From positions 1-64,000 of the forward strand of contig NZ_JGYU01000010.1 of NCBI RefSeq assembly GCF_000741135.1: 64,000 nt of DNA, given 5' to 3'. This DNA comes from Bifidobacterium choerinum (lineage in GTDB: Bacteria; Actinomycetota; Actinomycetes; Actinomycetales; Bifidobacteriaceae). The notes below the pieces were generated by a model. The model was not told the origin of the DNA, searched no databases, and saw nothing but the letters and a program-made list of their open reading frames with translations. Within the stretch, counting starts at the first letter, position 1, and each line of letters starts with the position of its first letter. The translations under genes were made by a program, and so were the position numbers. This document shows positions 18,231-27,146 of the stretch, in pieces.

Positions 18231-19085
18231 TCAGTCCCGCGGCATGTCGGAGGCGTCGCAGGTGTAGCGTTCACGCAGCCGTTCGAAATCGGTTTCGGAC
18301 AGTCCCACCTTTGTGCGCAGGAAGCCGACGAGGCCGCCGTAGCGCGTCGTCGCGCCGATGAACGCGTGGATGTAGGCGGGCGCCGCCGTCAGGAACTGGT
18401 TGATGTCGCCGTCGACGCGCGCGCCGAGGATCGATTCGAGCTTCTGTGCGAGCTTCGACGAGGTGTGCGGCATGAATCGGTTCGTCTCGAGGTAGTCGTC
18501 GATGATGAGCGTCTCGTCGACGCCAAGCGAGGCGAGGACGAGCGCGGCGAGCGCGCCGGTGCGGTCCTTGCCCTGCGTGCAGTGCCACAACGTGCCGCCG
18601 CCGTCGTCGAGCAGATGGCCGAAGCAGTCCTTCCAGCACGAGACGGCCATCGGCGCGTCGATCATCTGCGGGTACAGGCTTTCGATGAACATGCCCGGCT
18701 CGGCGATCAGCCCCCGCAGCTGCTTGCCGAGCTCGCCGCCCTCATCGAAGACCGGAATCGGAAAATAGCGCCAATCGGGAAGCAGCCGGTCCTCCTCCAT
18801 ATGGCGTTCCTGCCGTGTGCGCAGATCGATGATGTTGCGCACGCCGAGCCGGTCGAGCGTAGCGAGGTCGGCGTCGGTCGCCTTGTGCAGGTCCGCCGAA
18901 CGCAGCAGCATGCCCGGACGGATCCGCTGGCCGTCCTGCGTCGGGATGCCACCCATGTCGCGCACGTTGCCCACGCCCTCGAGCTCGAGCGGCTTCGAGA
19001 CGATCGGCCAGTCGCCGTCCTCATGTTCGTTCTCGAACTCGACGTGGTTGATCTGCCTGATGATATGCGCTTCGTTCCCTTGCAT
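18231..19085 (-). CDS. Tyrosine-protein phosphatase (Y_phosphatase3 type)
   Basis: A 284-residue DSP-like phosphatase. The P-loop LWHCTQGKDRTGA gives the catalytic Cys169 and Arg175, with the GKDRTG signature of the bacterial Y_phosphatase3/MptpB group. The N-terminal block LEGVGNVRDMGGIPTQDGQ (35-53) is the conserved NFRD-like region of this family, and PGMLLRSADL follows. Substrates in this group include phosphotyrosine and phosphoinositides; here unknown. Start 19085 has AGGATGGGGC upstream. It follows the ABC exporter operon on the same strand, after a hairpin. Confidence 0.88.
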   Translation of the reverse strand: MQGNEAHIIRQINHVEFENEHEDGDWPIVSKPLELEGVGNVRDMGGIPTQDGQRIRPGMLLRSADLHKATDADLATLDRLGVRNIIDLRTRQERHMEEDRLLPDWRYFPIPVFDEGGELGKQLRGLIAEPGMFIESLYPQMIDAPMAVSCWKDCFGHLLDDGGGTLWHCTQGKDRTGALAALVLASLGVDETLIIDDYLETNRFMPHTSSKLAQKLESILGARVDGDINQFLTAAPAYIHAFIGATTRYGGLVGFLRTKVGLSETDFERLRERYTCDASDMPRD

Positions 19086-19178
19086 ACTGCCCCATCCTAC
19101 CTGTCCGCGGCGGCGTGGCGGCGCACTCCGCGAGGGGAAAAGCCGCGGCCTCTTCACTCCCCTCCCCGTAGAACGACG

Positions 19179-19219
19179 GAGGGCGGCCGCCCCGAGCAAC
19201 GCACGGGACGACCGCCCTC
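19179..19219 (-). terminator. Hairpin after the ABC exporter operon
   Basis: GAGGGCGG (19179-19186) pairs with CCGCCCTC (19212-19219). It lies about 30 bases past the exporter stop and before the phosphatase start. No strong U tract follows (CCGTCGTTCT), so termination may be partial. Confidence 0.5.
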
Positions 19220-19247
19220 ATGAGGACCACGACCAGCCGGACCGGAA

Positions 19248-21326
19248 TCACTCGAGCTCGAGCGAACCGGTGTACAGCTGGTAGTACTCGCCCTTCTCGG
19301 CCATCAGCTCGTCATGCGAGCCGCGTTCGATGATGCGGCCATGGTCGAGCACCATGATGACGTCCGAATTCCTGACCGTCGACAGACGATGCGCGATGAC
19401 GAACACCGTGCGCCCCTTCATCAGGTTGTCCATGCCGGCCTGCACGACCTCCTCGGTGCGCGTGTCGATCGACGACGTCGCCTCGTCGAGGATGAGCGCC
19501 GGCGGATCGGCCACGGCGGCGCGCGCAATCGAGATCAGCTGACGCTGCCCCTGCGACAGTCCCGAGCCGTCGCCCGACAGCACCGTCCGATAACCGTCCG
19601 GCAGCATGCGGATGAACGAATCGGCGTTGACGAGCTTCGCCGCGGCGATGCACTCCTCATCGGTCGCATCGAGCTTGCCGTAGCGGATGTTGTCCATCAC
19701 CGTGCCGGTGAACAGGTTCACGTCCTGCAGCACGATGCCGAGCGAGCGGCGCAGATCCGGCTTCCTGATGCCCTTGACGTTGATGCCGTCGTAGAGGATC
19801 ATGCCCTCTTGGATGTCGTAGAAGCGGTTGATCAGGTTCGTGATCGTCGTCTTGCCGGCGCCGGTCGCGCCGACGAGCGCGATCTTCTGGCCCGGCTTGG
19901 CGAACCATGTGATGTCGTGCAGCACCGGCTTCTTCGGGTCGTAGCCGAAGGTCACATCGGTGAAGCGCACGTCGCCGCGCAGCAGCGTCAGCCTGCCGTC
20001 CGGGGACGTCACCGCCTGCTCATGCGCCTTCTGCCAGACCTCGTAGGCGCGGTCGCTGAGCTGCTTCGCAGCCTCGCGCGAACGCGTGCCGTCGTCGCTC
20101 GCCTCGCGCTTCCACGCCCAATGGCCGGTCTTCCTCGACGTCTCCGTCATCGTGCGGCCGTCCGAACCGAGCTCGACGTTGACGAGCGTCACCGTGCCGT
20201 TGTCCTTCTCCGAAGGCTCGTCCATCAGCGCGAAGATGCGCGACGCGCCCGCAAGCGCCATCATGACCATCGTCATCTGCTGCGAGACCTGGCCGATCGG
20301 GTTGACGAAGGACCTCGACAGCGTCAGCAGCGAGATGATCGTGCCGATCGTGAAGGTCGCGCCCGAGAAGCTGAGGTTGCCCCAGTCGCCGAGCGCCGCC
20401 AGGCCGCCGAAGATCGCCGAGAGCACATAGAGCAGATAGCCCATGTTGCCGACGACCGGCATCAGCACGTTGCCGTAGGTGTTCGCGCTCGCGCTCGCCC
20501 GGTAGAGCCGTTCGTTGCGCTCGTCGAAGTCCGCCTGCGTCGCGTCCTCGTGGTTGAAGACCTTGATGACCTTCTGCCCGTTGACCGATTCCTCAACGAA
20601 GGCGTTCACGTCGCCGAGCTCCTGCTGCTGCACGACGAAATAGCGGCCGGAGCGGCTGACGATCACGCGGATCAGCAGCATCAGCAGCGCCGTGAAGACG
20701 AGCACGAAGACCGTGTAGGGAATCGACAGGTACAGCATCGAGACGAGCGCCGCGAGCGCCGAGACGCCGGATGCGAACATCTGCGGAAGCGACTGGCTGA
20801 TCGCTTGGCGCAGCGTGTCGGTGTCGTTCGTGTAGCGGCTCATGACGTCGCCGTGCTCATGCGTGTCGAAGTAGGAGATCGGCAACGTCTGCATATGCTC
20901 GAACATCTCGTCGCGGATCTGCTTCATGACGCCCTGTTCGACGCCGACGAGCAGATACGAGTACAGCCATGCGCTGACGGTGCCGAGCGCATAGAGGACG
21001 CCCATGAACAGCAACGCCTCGATGAGCGGCGCCCACGCCGGATGGCTTTCGCCGACGAGCGGCATGATGTAGCGGTCGATCAGCGCCTGCAGGAACAGTG
21101 CTGACCCGGCCTGCGCGATCGCGGACACGATGATCGCGATGATGATGAAGACCATGCGCGCCCGGTAGGCGAACACGTATCTGAGCAGTCGCCTGAGCGT
21201 GCCCTTCTTCGCCTTCTGGCGCGGCATGCCCTGCATGCCGTTCGCGTTCGGCATGCGCGCGTCGTCGTTGAGGGTCTCCTTGTCGGTGACCGCCGTGCGC
21301 GCCGTCGTCGCTGCTGCTGCGCTCAT
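19248..21326 (-). CDS. ABC exporter subunit with canonical ATPase site
   Basis: A 692-residue half-transporter, six membrane helices followed by an ATPase domain. Walker A is GATGAGKTT (about 486), the signature LSQGQRQLISIARA (about 590) and Walker B ALILDEATSSID (about 610), where the catalytic Glu is present. Its ATG overlaps the stop of the preceding exporter gene by four bases (21323-21326). Together they form a heterodimeric type IV exporter of the LmrCD/TM287-288 kind, usually multidrug or peptide efflux. An insertion of about 80 residues, rich in charged residues, lies before the ATPase domain. Confidence 0.92.
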   Translation of the reverse strand: MSAAAATTARTAVTDKETLNDDARMPNANGMQGMPRQKAKKGTLRRLLRYVFAYRARMVFIIIAIIVSAIAQAGSALFLQALIDRYIMPLVGESHPAWAPLIEALLFMGVLYALGTVSAWLYSYLLVGVEQGVMKQIRDEMFEHMQTLPISYFDTHEHGDVMSRYTNDTDTLRQAISQSLPQMFASGVSALAALVSMLYLSIPYTVFVLVFTALLMLLIRVIVSRSGRYFVVQQQELGDVNAFVEESVNGQKVIKVFNHEDATQADFDERNERLYRASASANTYGNVLMPVVGNMGYLLYVLSAIFGGLAALGDWGNLSFSGATFTIGTIISLLTLSRSFVNPIGQVSQQMTMVMMALAGASRIFALMDEPSEKDNGTVTLVNVELGSDGRTMTETSRKTGHWAWKREASDDGTRSREAAKQLSDRAYEVWQKAHEQAVTSPDGRLTLLRGDVRFTDVTFGYDPKKPVLHDITWFAKPGQKIALVGATGAGKTTITNLINRFYDIQEGMILYDGINVKGIRKPDLRRSLGIVLQDVNLFTGTVMDNIRYGKLDATDEECIAAAKLVNADSFIRMLPDGYRTVLSGDGSGLSQGQRQLISIARAAVADPPALILDEATSSIDTRTEEVVQAGMDNLMKGRTVFVIAHRLSTVRNSDVIMVLDHGRIIERGSHDELMAEKGEYYQLYTGSLELE

Positions 21327-23350
21327 CGTTCCTCACCTCCCTTGATCTGTTCGATGTCGTTGCGGATATGCTCCTCGCGCACCCGTTCGCGTTCCCGCTG
21401 CCGCGCGATGATGTCGGCGGTCGACGTGTCCTCGTCGTAGTCCTTGCGGTAGCCGCTGGCCTCCGCCTCCTCCTCGTGCAGGTCCTGCGCCTCCTTGCCG
21501 AGGTCGCGTTGCGTGTGCTGCTGCGTCTGCGACTCGTAGATGCTGCGGTATTCCTCGCAGCGTGCGAGCAGCTCGTCGTTCGTGCCCTGGTCGAGGATGC
21601 GGCCTTCATGCATGACGACGATCAGGTCCGACTCCTCGACCGACGCCACGCGCTGCGCGATGATAATCTTCGTCGTGTTCGGGATCTCGTGGTGGAACGC
21701 CTCGCGGATCAGCTTGTCCGTCTTCGTGTCCACGGCCGACGTCGAATCGTCGAGGATCAGGATCTTCGGCTTCTTCAGCAGCGCGCGGGCGATGCACAGA
21801 CGCTGGCGCTGGCCGCCGGAGACGTTCGTGCCGCCCTGCTCGATGTAGGTGTCGTATTTATCGGGGAACTCCTGGATGAAGCCGTCGGCCTGCGCGAGCT
21901 CGCAGGCGTGGCGCAGCTCCTCGTCGGTCGCGTACGGGTTGCCCCAGCGCAGGTTCTCGGCGATCGTGCCGGCGAACAGCACGTTCTTCTGCAGCACCAT
22001 CGCGACCTCGTCGCGCAGCGACTCGAGCTCGTAGTCGCGCACGTCGACGCCGCCGACCTTGAGCGCGCCGGACGTGACGTCGTACAGGCGCGGGATGAGC
22101 TGCACGAGCGACGACTTCGCCGATCCGGTGCCGCCGACGATGCCGATCGTCTGCCCGGAGCGGATGTGCAGGTCGATGTCGTCGAGCACCGGACGTTCCG
22201 AATGCTCGGAATAGCGGAAGCTCACATGGTCGAAGTCGATCGAGCCGTCGGCGACGGCCGTGACCGGCTCGTCCGCCTCGCGGATCGTGCTCTCCTCGGT
22301 CAGGACGCCGCAGATGCGTTCGGCGGACGCACGGGAGATGATGACCATGACGAAGATCATCGACAGCATCATCATCGCCATCATGATCTGCATCGCATAG
22401 GTGACGAGCGCGGTCAGGTCGCCGGTCGTCAGGCCGAGCGCGGCGTTGTTGCCGGAGGCGACGATCTGGCGGGCGCCGATCCACGCGATCGTGATCAGCG
22501 ACGCGTACATGCAGACGTTGAACAGCGGCGAGTTGATCGACAGCAGCTTCTCGGCCTTGCAGAACTGGTCGTAGATCTTCTGTGAGATATGGCCGAACTT
22601 GCGGCCCTCGAAGCCCTCGCGGTTGAAGGACTTGACGACGCGGATGCCCTGCAGGTTCTCGTCGACGACGTTGTTGAGCTCGTCGTAGGTGTGGAAGACG
22701 CGTTCGAAGATCGGATGGACGACGAGGATCAGGCCGAACAGGCCGACCGCGAGCACCGGGATGCATGCGAGGAACACCAGCGAGATCTGCGGGCTGATGC
22801 GGAACGTGAAGATCCATGCGACGACCAACATGACAGGGGCGCGCATGCCGACGCGGATCAGCATCTGATAGGCGTTCTGCACGTTCGTTACGTCGGTCGT
22901 CAGCCTCGTGATGATCGAGCCGGTCGAGAATCGGTCGATGTTCGCGAAGCTGAACTGCTGCACTTTCTGGAACTCGTCGTGGCGCAGGTTCTTCGCGAAG
23001 CCGGAGGATGCGACCGCCGCGTAGCGCCCGGACAGGAAGCCCGCGCCCAGCGAGACGGCCGCGCAGCAGATCAGGATCAGGCCGTACTTCCAGATGTCCG
23101 GCATCGATTTTCCGGTGATGCCCTTGTCGATGAGCACGGCGATGACCGACGGAATCAGGATCTCGATGATGGCTTCGACGATGACGAACAGCGGCGAGAG
23201 GACGCTCGCCTTCTTGTATTCACGCAGCGACTTGCCGAGCGTGCGTATCACATGCTTCTTGCTCGGCGGCTGCGGTAACTGAGGCGGCTGCGTCTGCTGC
23301 GACGCCGGCGGTCGCTTCGTGGCGGTATCCGCCGTGGTGGTTGCGCTCAC
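21323..23350 (-). CDS. ABC exporter subunit with degenerate ATPase site
   Basis: A 675-residue half-transporter. Walker A is GGTGSAKSS (about 407) with Ala in place of the usual Gly, the signature is VSGGQRQRLCIARA (about 512), and Walker B is ILILDDSTSAVD (about 531), where Asp replaces the catalytic Glu. The substitution marks the degenerate-site subunit of a heterodimeric exporter. The N-terminus is a Gln/Pro/Thr-rich tail and the C-terminus a charged helix of about 75 residues (QRERERVREEHIRND). It overlaps marR and its partner by four bases at each end, so all three genes are one translationally coupled operon. Confidence 0.92.
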   Translation of the reverse strand: MSATTTADTATKRPPASQQTQPPQLPQPPSKKHVIRTLGKSLREYKKASVLSPLFVIVEAIIEILIPSVIAVLIDKGITGKSMPDIWKYGLILICCAAVSLGAGFLSGRYAAVASSGFAKNLRHDEFQKVQQFSFANIDRFSTGSIITRLTTDVTNVQNAYQMLIRVGMRAPVMLVVAWIFTFRISPQISLVFLACIPVLAVGLFGLILVVHPIFERVFHTYDELNNVVDENLQGIRVVKSFNREGFEGRKFGHISQKIYDQFCKAEKLLSINSPLFNVCMYASLITIAWIGARQIVASGNNAALGLTTGDLTALVTYAMQIMMAMMMLSMIFVMVIISRASAERICGVLTEESTIREADEPVTAVADGSIDFDHVSFRYSEHSERPVLDDIDLHIRSGQTIGIVGGTGSAKSSLVQLIPRLYDVTSGALKVGGVDVRDYELESLRDEVAMVLQKNVLFAGTIAENLRWGNPYATDEELRHACELAQADGFIQEFPDKYDTYIEQGGTNVSGGQRQRLCIARALLKKPKILILDDSTSAVDTKTDKLIREAFHHEIPNTTKIIIAQRVASVEESDLIVVMHEGRILDQGTNDELLARCEEYRSIYESQTQQHTQRDLGKEAQDLHEEEAEASGYRKDYDEDTSTADIIARQRERERVREEHIRNDIEQIKGGEER

Positions 23351-24084
23351 TGCTCCGCTCCTTTCTTTGCTTTCTCTGGTTGGAATCTGTGGGCCTCTGA
23401 CGAGTCGGATGGCTTGTTCGGGCCGTCCGCATCGTCCGGGTCGTTATTGGTCGTATTGGTTGTATAGGCTGCGTCGGCTGCGTCGGTCGTATCAGTGTCG
23501 GCCGACTGCTGTGGGCGGGTCGGCGACGCGTCCGCGGGTGCGCGAGCGCCGTCGCCGTGCTGCTCTTCGTCGGCCGGCGGATGCGCGCAGGCGCACCCCG
23601 GCGTCTCCTTGCCGAGCAGGCCGGTGGCGTACAGATTCGACTGCATGCGCTCGAGGTCGGCGAGGAAACGCCGCTGCTCGTCATCGGAGAACCCTTCGAA
23701 CAACGTACGTTCGAGTTGCCGGGAACGGCGCTGTAGCTCTTCGACGATGCCGTCGGCGGCGGCCGTGAGCTCGATCTTGCGCACGCGCGCATCCCATTGG
23801 ACGCTCGTGCGCGTGATCAGCCCCTTCTTCTCCATCAGCGCGAGTACACGAGATGCCGTGGAACGCGTAATCGAGAACGCCCGCTCGATGTCGTATTGGA
23901 AGACGTCCTCATGGCGATGGTCGTGCAGATACAGGATGATCGGCATGTTCGTGCCCGAGCCCGTGGATTCCGACGGCGTGACGACGTTCCAGTACCGCGC
24001 GATAAGCTGATGCACCGCACGAATCTCCAGACTCGGCTTGAGCCACTCCTGCCCGTGCCCGCCGTCCGCGTTCCCGATGACCAC
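23347..24084 (-). CDS. MarR-family regulator with long disordered tail
   Basis: A 245-residue regulator. The winged helix spans about 40-130: the recognition region is FSITRSTASRVLALMEKKGL and the wing ITRTSVQWDARVRKIELTA. MarR proteins are usually 140-160 residues; here about 90 extra C-terminal residues are Thr/Asp/Asn-rich and disordered, with a CACAHPPADEEQHGD segment that could bind a metal. Start is GTG 24084 with AAAGGAAG upstream. It overlaps the exporter gene by four bases and has an operator array 40-110 bases upstream, so it probably represses its own efflux operon. Confidence 0.9.
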   Translation of the reverse strand: MVIGNADGGHGQEWLKPSLEIRAVHQLIARYWNVVTPSESTGSGTNMPIILYLHDHRHEDVFQYDIERAFSITRSTASRVLALMEKKGLITRTSVQWDARVRKIELTAAADGIVEELQRRSRQLERTLFEGFSDDEQRRFLADLERMQSNLYATGLLGKETPGCACAHPPADEEQHGDGARAPADASPTRPQQSADTDTTDAADAAYTTNTTNNDPDDADGPNKPSDSSEAHRFQPEKAKKGAEQ

Positions 24085-24126
24085 GATCCGCTTCCTTTCC
24101 TGCGCGCTATGTGTCGTATGCGTTGG

Positions 24127-24196
24127 TTGTACGCCGTCCGGTCAGTCTAGACCGGACGGCATACAACTGTTGTAGATGCAATTGTTGTATGCCGTC
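24127..24196. promoter_or_regulatory. Operator array upstream of marR and the exporter
   Basis: TTGTACGCCGTC begins a 17-bp arm (24127-24143) that pairs, with one mismatch, with 24150-24166 (ending GGCATACAA). A third copy, TTGTATGCCGTC, lies at 24185-24196. The second and third copies also face each other. ACAACTGTTGT, a smaller palindrome, lies between them at 24163-24173. Three copies in alternating orientation directly before marR are best explained as MarR binding sites covering the promoter. Confidence 0.7.
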
Positions 24197-24277
24197 GGCG
24201 TAAGGAGATGGGGCTGGCGGGGATGACGGGCCGGATGGCCGCATTGCGGGTGGCTTCATCGACGGAGTCGACGGGCC

Positions 24278-24485
24278 GGGACAGAAACCGGTCCGATTGC
24301 GGGACGGTCCGTCGACGGAGCCGACAGGACGGGACGCAGCGGGACAAACCGTCGGGCACCTCGACGAATCGGGACGGAAACTGGCCTCTCCGCGGTCGGG
24401 TTCATCGATGTGGTCGATGGAATGGGACGGAAACCGGTCCGATTGCGGGACGAACCATCGATGGAGCCGACAGGACGGGACGCAG
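24278..24485. repeat. Degenerate tandem repeat, 146-bp period
   Basis: Bases 24278-24339 and 24424-24485 are 62-bp copies differing at about 5 positions; both begin GGGAC(A/G)GAAACCGGTCC and end GACAGGACGGGACGCAG. Similarity continues upstream of each copy (TTCATCGA...GTCGA) and a third, poorer unit follows near 24495-24540. No plausible gene covers the region. It lies between the marR operator and the flavin reductase gene. Function unknown. Confidence 0.7.
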
Positions 24486-24556
24486 AACGGCATGGCTACG
24501 GGTGTAGTCGTCGACGGAACCGATGAAATGGGCCGGAAAGCATTGGCAATGTATGG

Positions 24557-24595
24557 GACGACCCGCGCAGCTCGTCGGGAGATGCGCGGGTCGTC
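24557..24595 (-). terminator. Hairpin after the flavin reductase gene
   Basis: GACGACCCGCGCA (24557-24569) pairs perfectly with TGCGCGGGTCGTC (24583-24595). It is 40 bases past the stop. No U tract follows, so it is either a U-less terminator or a 3'-end stabiliser. Confidence 0.6.
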
Positions 24596-24634
24596 GTGAA
24601 ATCAGTCATCCACAGCGGTGTGCGAACGGAACAC

Positions 24635-25201
24635 TCACTTCACTTCGTTCTCGGAGATGAAGGTCAGGAAGTCCTCAGCCTGCGTGCGCAGCGCCTCCTG
24701 ATCGGCTTCCGTCATCGCCCAGTCGCCGGTCTGCACGGCCTCGTCCGGAACGGACAGGCCGACCTCGACAGGGAAGAGACGCATACCGGCATCCTCGAGC
24801 AGATCGCCGACCATGATGCGCGGATGCAGCTCCTCGAAGCCGCCGACGCCGGAAATCGCGACCGGCTTCTGGTTGAGCACGTTCTCGCCCTCCTCATCCT
24901 TCGTGGACGGCAGCGACAGCCAGTCGAAGAGGTTGCGCAGCGAATCCGGAATCGTCTTCTTGTACTCGGAGACGACAACCCAGACGGCGTCCGCGTTGCC
25001 AAGCTTGTCACGCACGGCGAGCGCGGCCTCCGGCAGCGGGTACTCCGGGGATTCGCCGGCGAGCGGCAGGTCCTCGTAGTCGAGGGTGATCGTCTCGGCG
25101 CGGTCGCCGACGATGCTCATGATCTCCTTGGCGAGGTCCGCCTCGAACGAACCGTCGGTGAGCGAAGTCTCGACGAATGCAATGGTTGGCTTATCCGCCA
25201 T
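24635..25201 (-). CDS. NAD(P)H-dependent FMN reductase family protein
   Basis: A 188-residue flavodoxin-fold oxidoreductase. The N-terminal strand and phosphate loop appear as IAFVETSLTDGSFEADLAK, and the second FMN-contacting region as VWVVVSEYKKTIPDSLRNLFDWLS, the family's EYN-type loop with Lys in place of Asn. KPVAISGVGGF (about 113-123) is the third conserved segment. It probably reduces flavin or quinones using NAD(P)H; the exact substrate is unknown. AGGAGGACACC precedes ATG 25201. It stands beside methionine sulfoxide reductase, so an oxidative-stress setting is plausible. Confidence 0.85.
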   Translation of the reverse strand: MADKPTIAFVETSLTDGSFEADLAKEIMSIVGDRAETITLDYEDLPLAGESPEYPLPEAALAVRDKLGNADAVWVVVSEYKKTIPDSLRNLFDWLSLPSTKDEEGENVLNQKPVAISGVGGFEELHPRIMVGDLLEDAGMRLFPVEVGLSVPDEAVQTGDWAMTEADQEALRTQAEDFLTFISENEVK

Positions 25202-25382
25202 GGTGTCCTCCTATTGGTGGTTCAGGCACGGACCGAGACGACCGTACGCCGCCGCAATCCGTCTTGCTGACTACCATCTTCGTGCCACGGGAGGTGTCAG
25301 GGAACCGGAAATAGCCACCGGTGAACAAATGCGGCGCACGGTATGCGGAAGGTGGGCGCTACGCACGCTCACGCACCGCGCA

Positions 25383-26486
25383 TCAGTCGCTCGAGGGGTC
25401 ACGCAAACGTTCGTCGAGCGCCGCCACGAGATCCCCGTAGCCCTCCTCGGCCATCCTCCCGCGCGGCACAAACCGCAACGCCGCAGAATTCATGCAATAC
25501 CGCAGGCCGCCGCGCTCACGTGGACCATCCGTGAACACATGTCCCAAATGGCTGTTGGAGTGCACGGCCCGCACTTCGACGCGTGGATGCAGCGGCAGAC
25601 TGTCATCCCTGACGCCGCGCACCGCATCCTGACTGATCGGCGCGCTGAACGACGGCCAGCCGCATCCGGAATCGATTTTGTCGGTGGAGAAGAACAGCGG
25701 CTCGCCGCTGACGCGGTCCACATAGATGCCGGGATCGAACAGGCGGTCATATGCGTTGGCGAACGGCGGTTCGGTGGCGGAGCGCTGCGTAACGGCGTAT
25801 TGCTCCGGCGTGAGTTCCCAGATGCGCTCGATGTAACGCTGACGCTCCCGCATATGGTTGATCGCATCCATCGGGATATGGCAATATCCATTTGGATTGA
25901 CGAGCAGATAGTCCTGATGCTCGGGCTCCGCAGGCGTGAAATCGCGCAGCTCCTCAATCTCCACGGCTGGGGTCTCCCCCACACGTCGCTCGAGGTCCTT
26001 CAGCGCCTGTTCATACACCGTACGCTGTTCGTCCGTGTCTTCGCCGGACGGATACAGGCCAGAACGGTACTGCCGGCCGACGTCATTGCCCTGACGGTCG
26101 ACGCTGAACGGATCGATGACGTCAAGGAACAACAGCGTCAGCGTCCGCAAGCTCACCCGGGTCGGATCGAAATCGATGCGCACGGTCTCGACGGCATCGG
26201 TCGCCCCGGAGCACACCTGACGGTAGGTGGGGTTCGGCGTGCGCGACTGCGCATATCCCACCGCCGTGTCGACGACCCCATCGACGTTCTGCATGGCGCG
26301 CTCAAGCCCCCAGAAGCATCCTCCGGCCATGTACGCCGTCTGCGTTCCGACTCGCGGCGTAGCCTCCTCTTGCCCAGCGCGGACCACCGGCTCTCCCTCT
26401 CCCGCGGCCGCGTGCGGCGCGCCGGCGACATCCTGCGAACCATAAGCCGTGCCACGTATGGGATCTATGTACTGCTCCTTCGTCAT
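25383..26486 (-). CDS. msrAB: Bifunctional peptide methionine sulfoxide reductase MsrA/MsrB
   Basis: A 367-residue fusion repairing both sulfoxide isomers. The MsrA domain has the catalytic AGGCFWG (Cys57) and runs to about 215. The MsrB domain follows, with SGCGWPSF and the catalytic [11 protein letters not shown] (Cys331). The zinc-binding CxxC pairs of many MsrB proteins are not visible. MsrA-MsrB order without a thioredoxin domain is common in gut Gram-positives. AAGGAG precedes two ATGs; 26486 has the better spacing, 26489 is possible. No export signal is seen, so it acts in the cytoplasm. Confidence 0.95.
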   Translation of the reverse strand: MTKEQYIDPIRGTAYGSQDVAGAPHAAAGEGEPVVRAGQEEATPRVGTQTAYMAGGCFWGLERAMQNVDGVVDTAVGYAQSRTPNPTYRQVCSGATDAVETVRIDFDPTRVSLRTLTLLFLDVIDPFSVDRQGNDVGRQYRSGLYPSGEDTDEQRTVYEQALKDLERRVGETPAVEIEELRDFTPAEPEHQDYLLVNPNGYCHIPMDAINHMRERQRYIERIWELTPEQYAVTQRSATEPPFANAYDRLFDPGIYVDRVSGEPLFFSTDKIDSGCGWPSFSAPISQDAVRGVRDDSLPLHPRVEVRAVHSNSHLGHVFTDGPRERGGLRYCMNSAALRFVPRGRMAEEGYGDLVAALDERLRDPSSD

Positions 26487-26645
26487 CATCCGCTCCTTCG
26501 ACGCTATCCACAATTACGAATCGCCATACACAGCGTACGCACGCGCGATGCAAGACGCCGACGGCACAAATCAGCGTCGCGCATACGCTTCACGATACGA
26601 AGCGTGGATGCCGTCGCCGGCTTTGTCAGCATCCACAACAGGTCC

Positions 26646-27146
26646 CTATAGCAGCATACCGAGGACCAGCATGCCCAGCTCGGGTGGGTAGAGCGGCCAA
26701 GTGGCGCCCCGTTCATTGCTTCTGGCCTCGACGCCCAGCTTCCTGCCGTAGTCAGTGGGAATCCAGTAGCCCTGCTCCGTATGGATGATCAGCCCTTTGG
26801 CGGCCAGAATCGGATTGGCCTTCTGCGCGGTCATGGATTTGTCCAGAAGACCTTCATCATGAAGAGGCTGCAGGAGACGGGTCAACGCGACCTTCCCATC
26901 AGCCTGCACAGCGGGCTGCGCAGCGGGCGTCGAAGGTCCGGCCGGCGCGACCGCGGCGGCAACGGGCCCGGTTTGGACAGCAGGGGCCGAAACCACGGTC
27001 GGATTCTGCCCACCATGGTTCCCCTCATCCTCTTCCGTATTTGCGGATGCATCGGAAACGGGTATGCTCCTCTCTTCGACAGAGACGACTTGAGCCGACT
27101 CCTGCATCCGCCCCGCCGTTTCGGCAACCGCACCCGGGTTGTCCAC
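26646..27146 (-). CDS. Hypothetical protein with C-terminal winged-helix-like domain, start inside decayed CRISPR repeat
   Basis: A 166-residue open frame. The first 80 residues are Ala/Pro/Val-rich linker. The last 75 (ALTRLLQPLHDEGLLDKSMT ... GYWIPTDYGRKLGVEAR) look like the short winged-helix segment found at the C-termini of phage-type antirepressors and similar proteins (pattern: N-x-L-x-x-K-G ... W-x-P-T-x-x-G). The only plausible start, GTG 27146, falls inside the most decayed repeat of the CRISPR array, and a stop codon lies about 40 bases upstream. It may be a fragment whose 5' part was lost when the array or a deletion moved in. Function unknown. Confidence 0.45.
   Translation of the reverse strand: MDNPGAVAETAGRMQESAQVVSVEERSIPVSDASANTEEDEGNHGGQNPTVVSAPAVQTGPVAAAVAPAGPSTPAAQPAVQADGKVALTRLLQPLHDEGLLDKSMTAQKANPILAAKGLIIHTEQGYWIPTDYGRKLGVEARSNERGATWPLYPPELGMLVLGMLL

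Noticed and set aside
24107-24493. A 128-residue minus-strand frame with internal repeats
   Set aside because: It only translates the DNA repeat and the MarR operator region, and lacks a ribosome-binding site.
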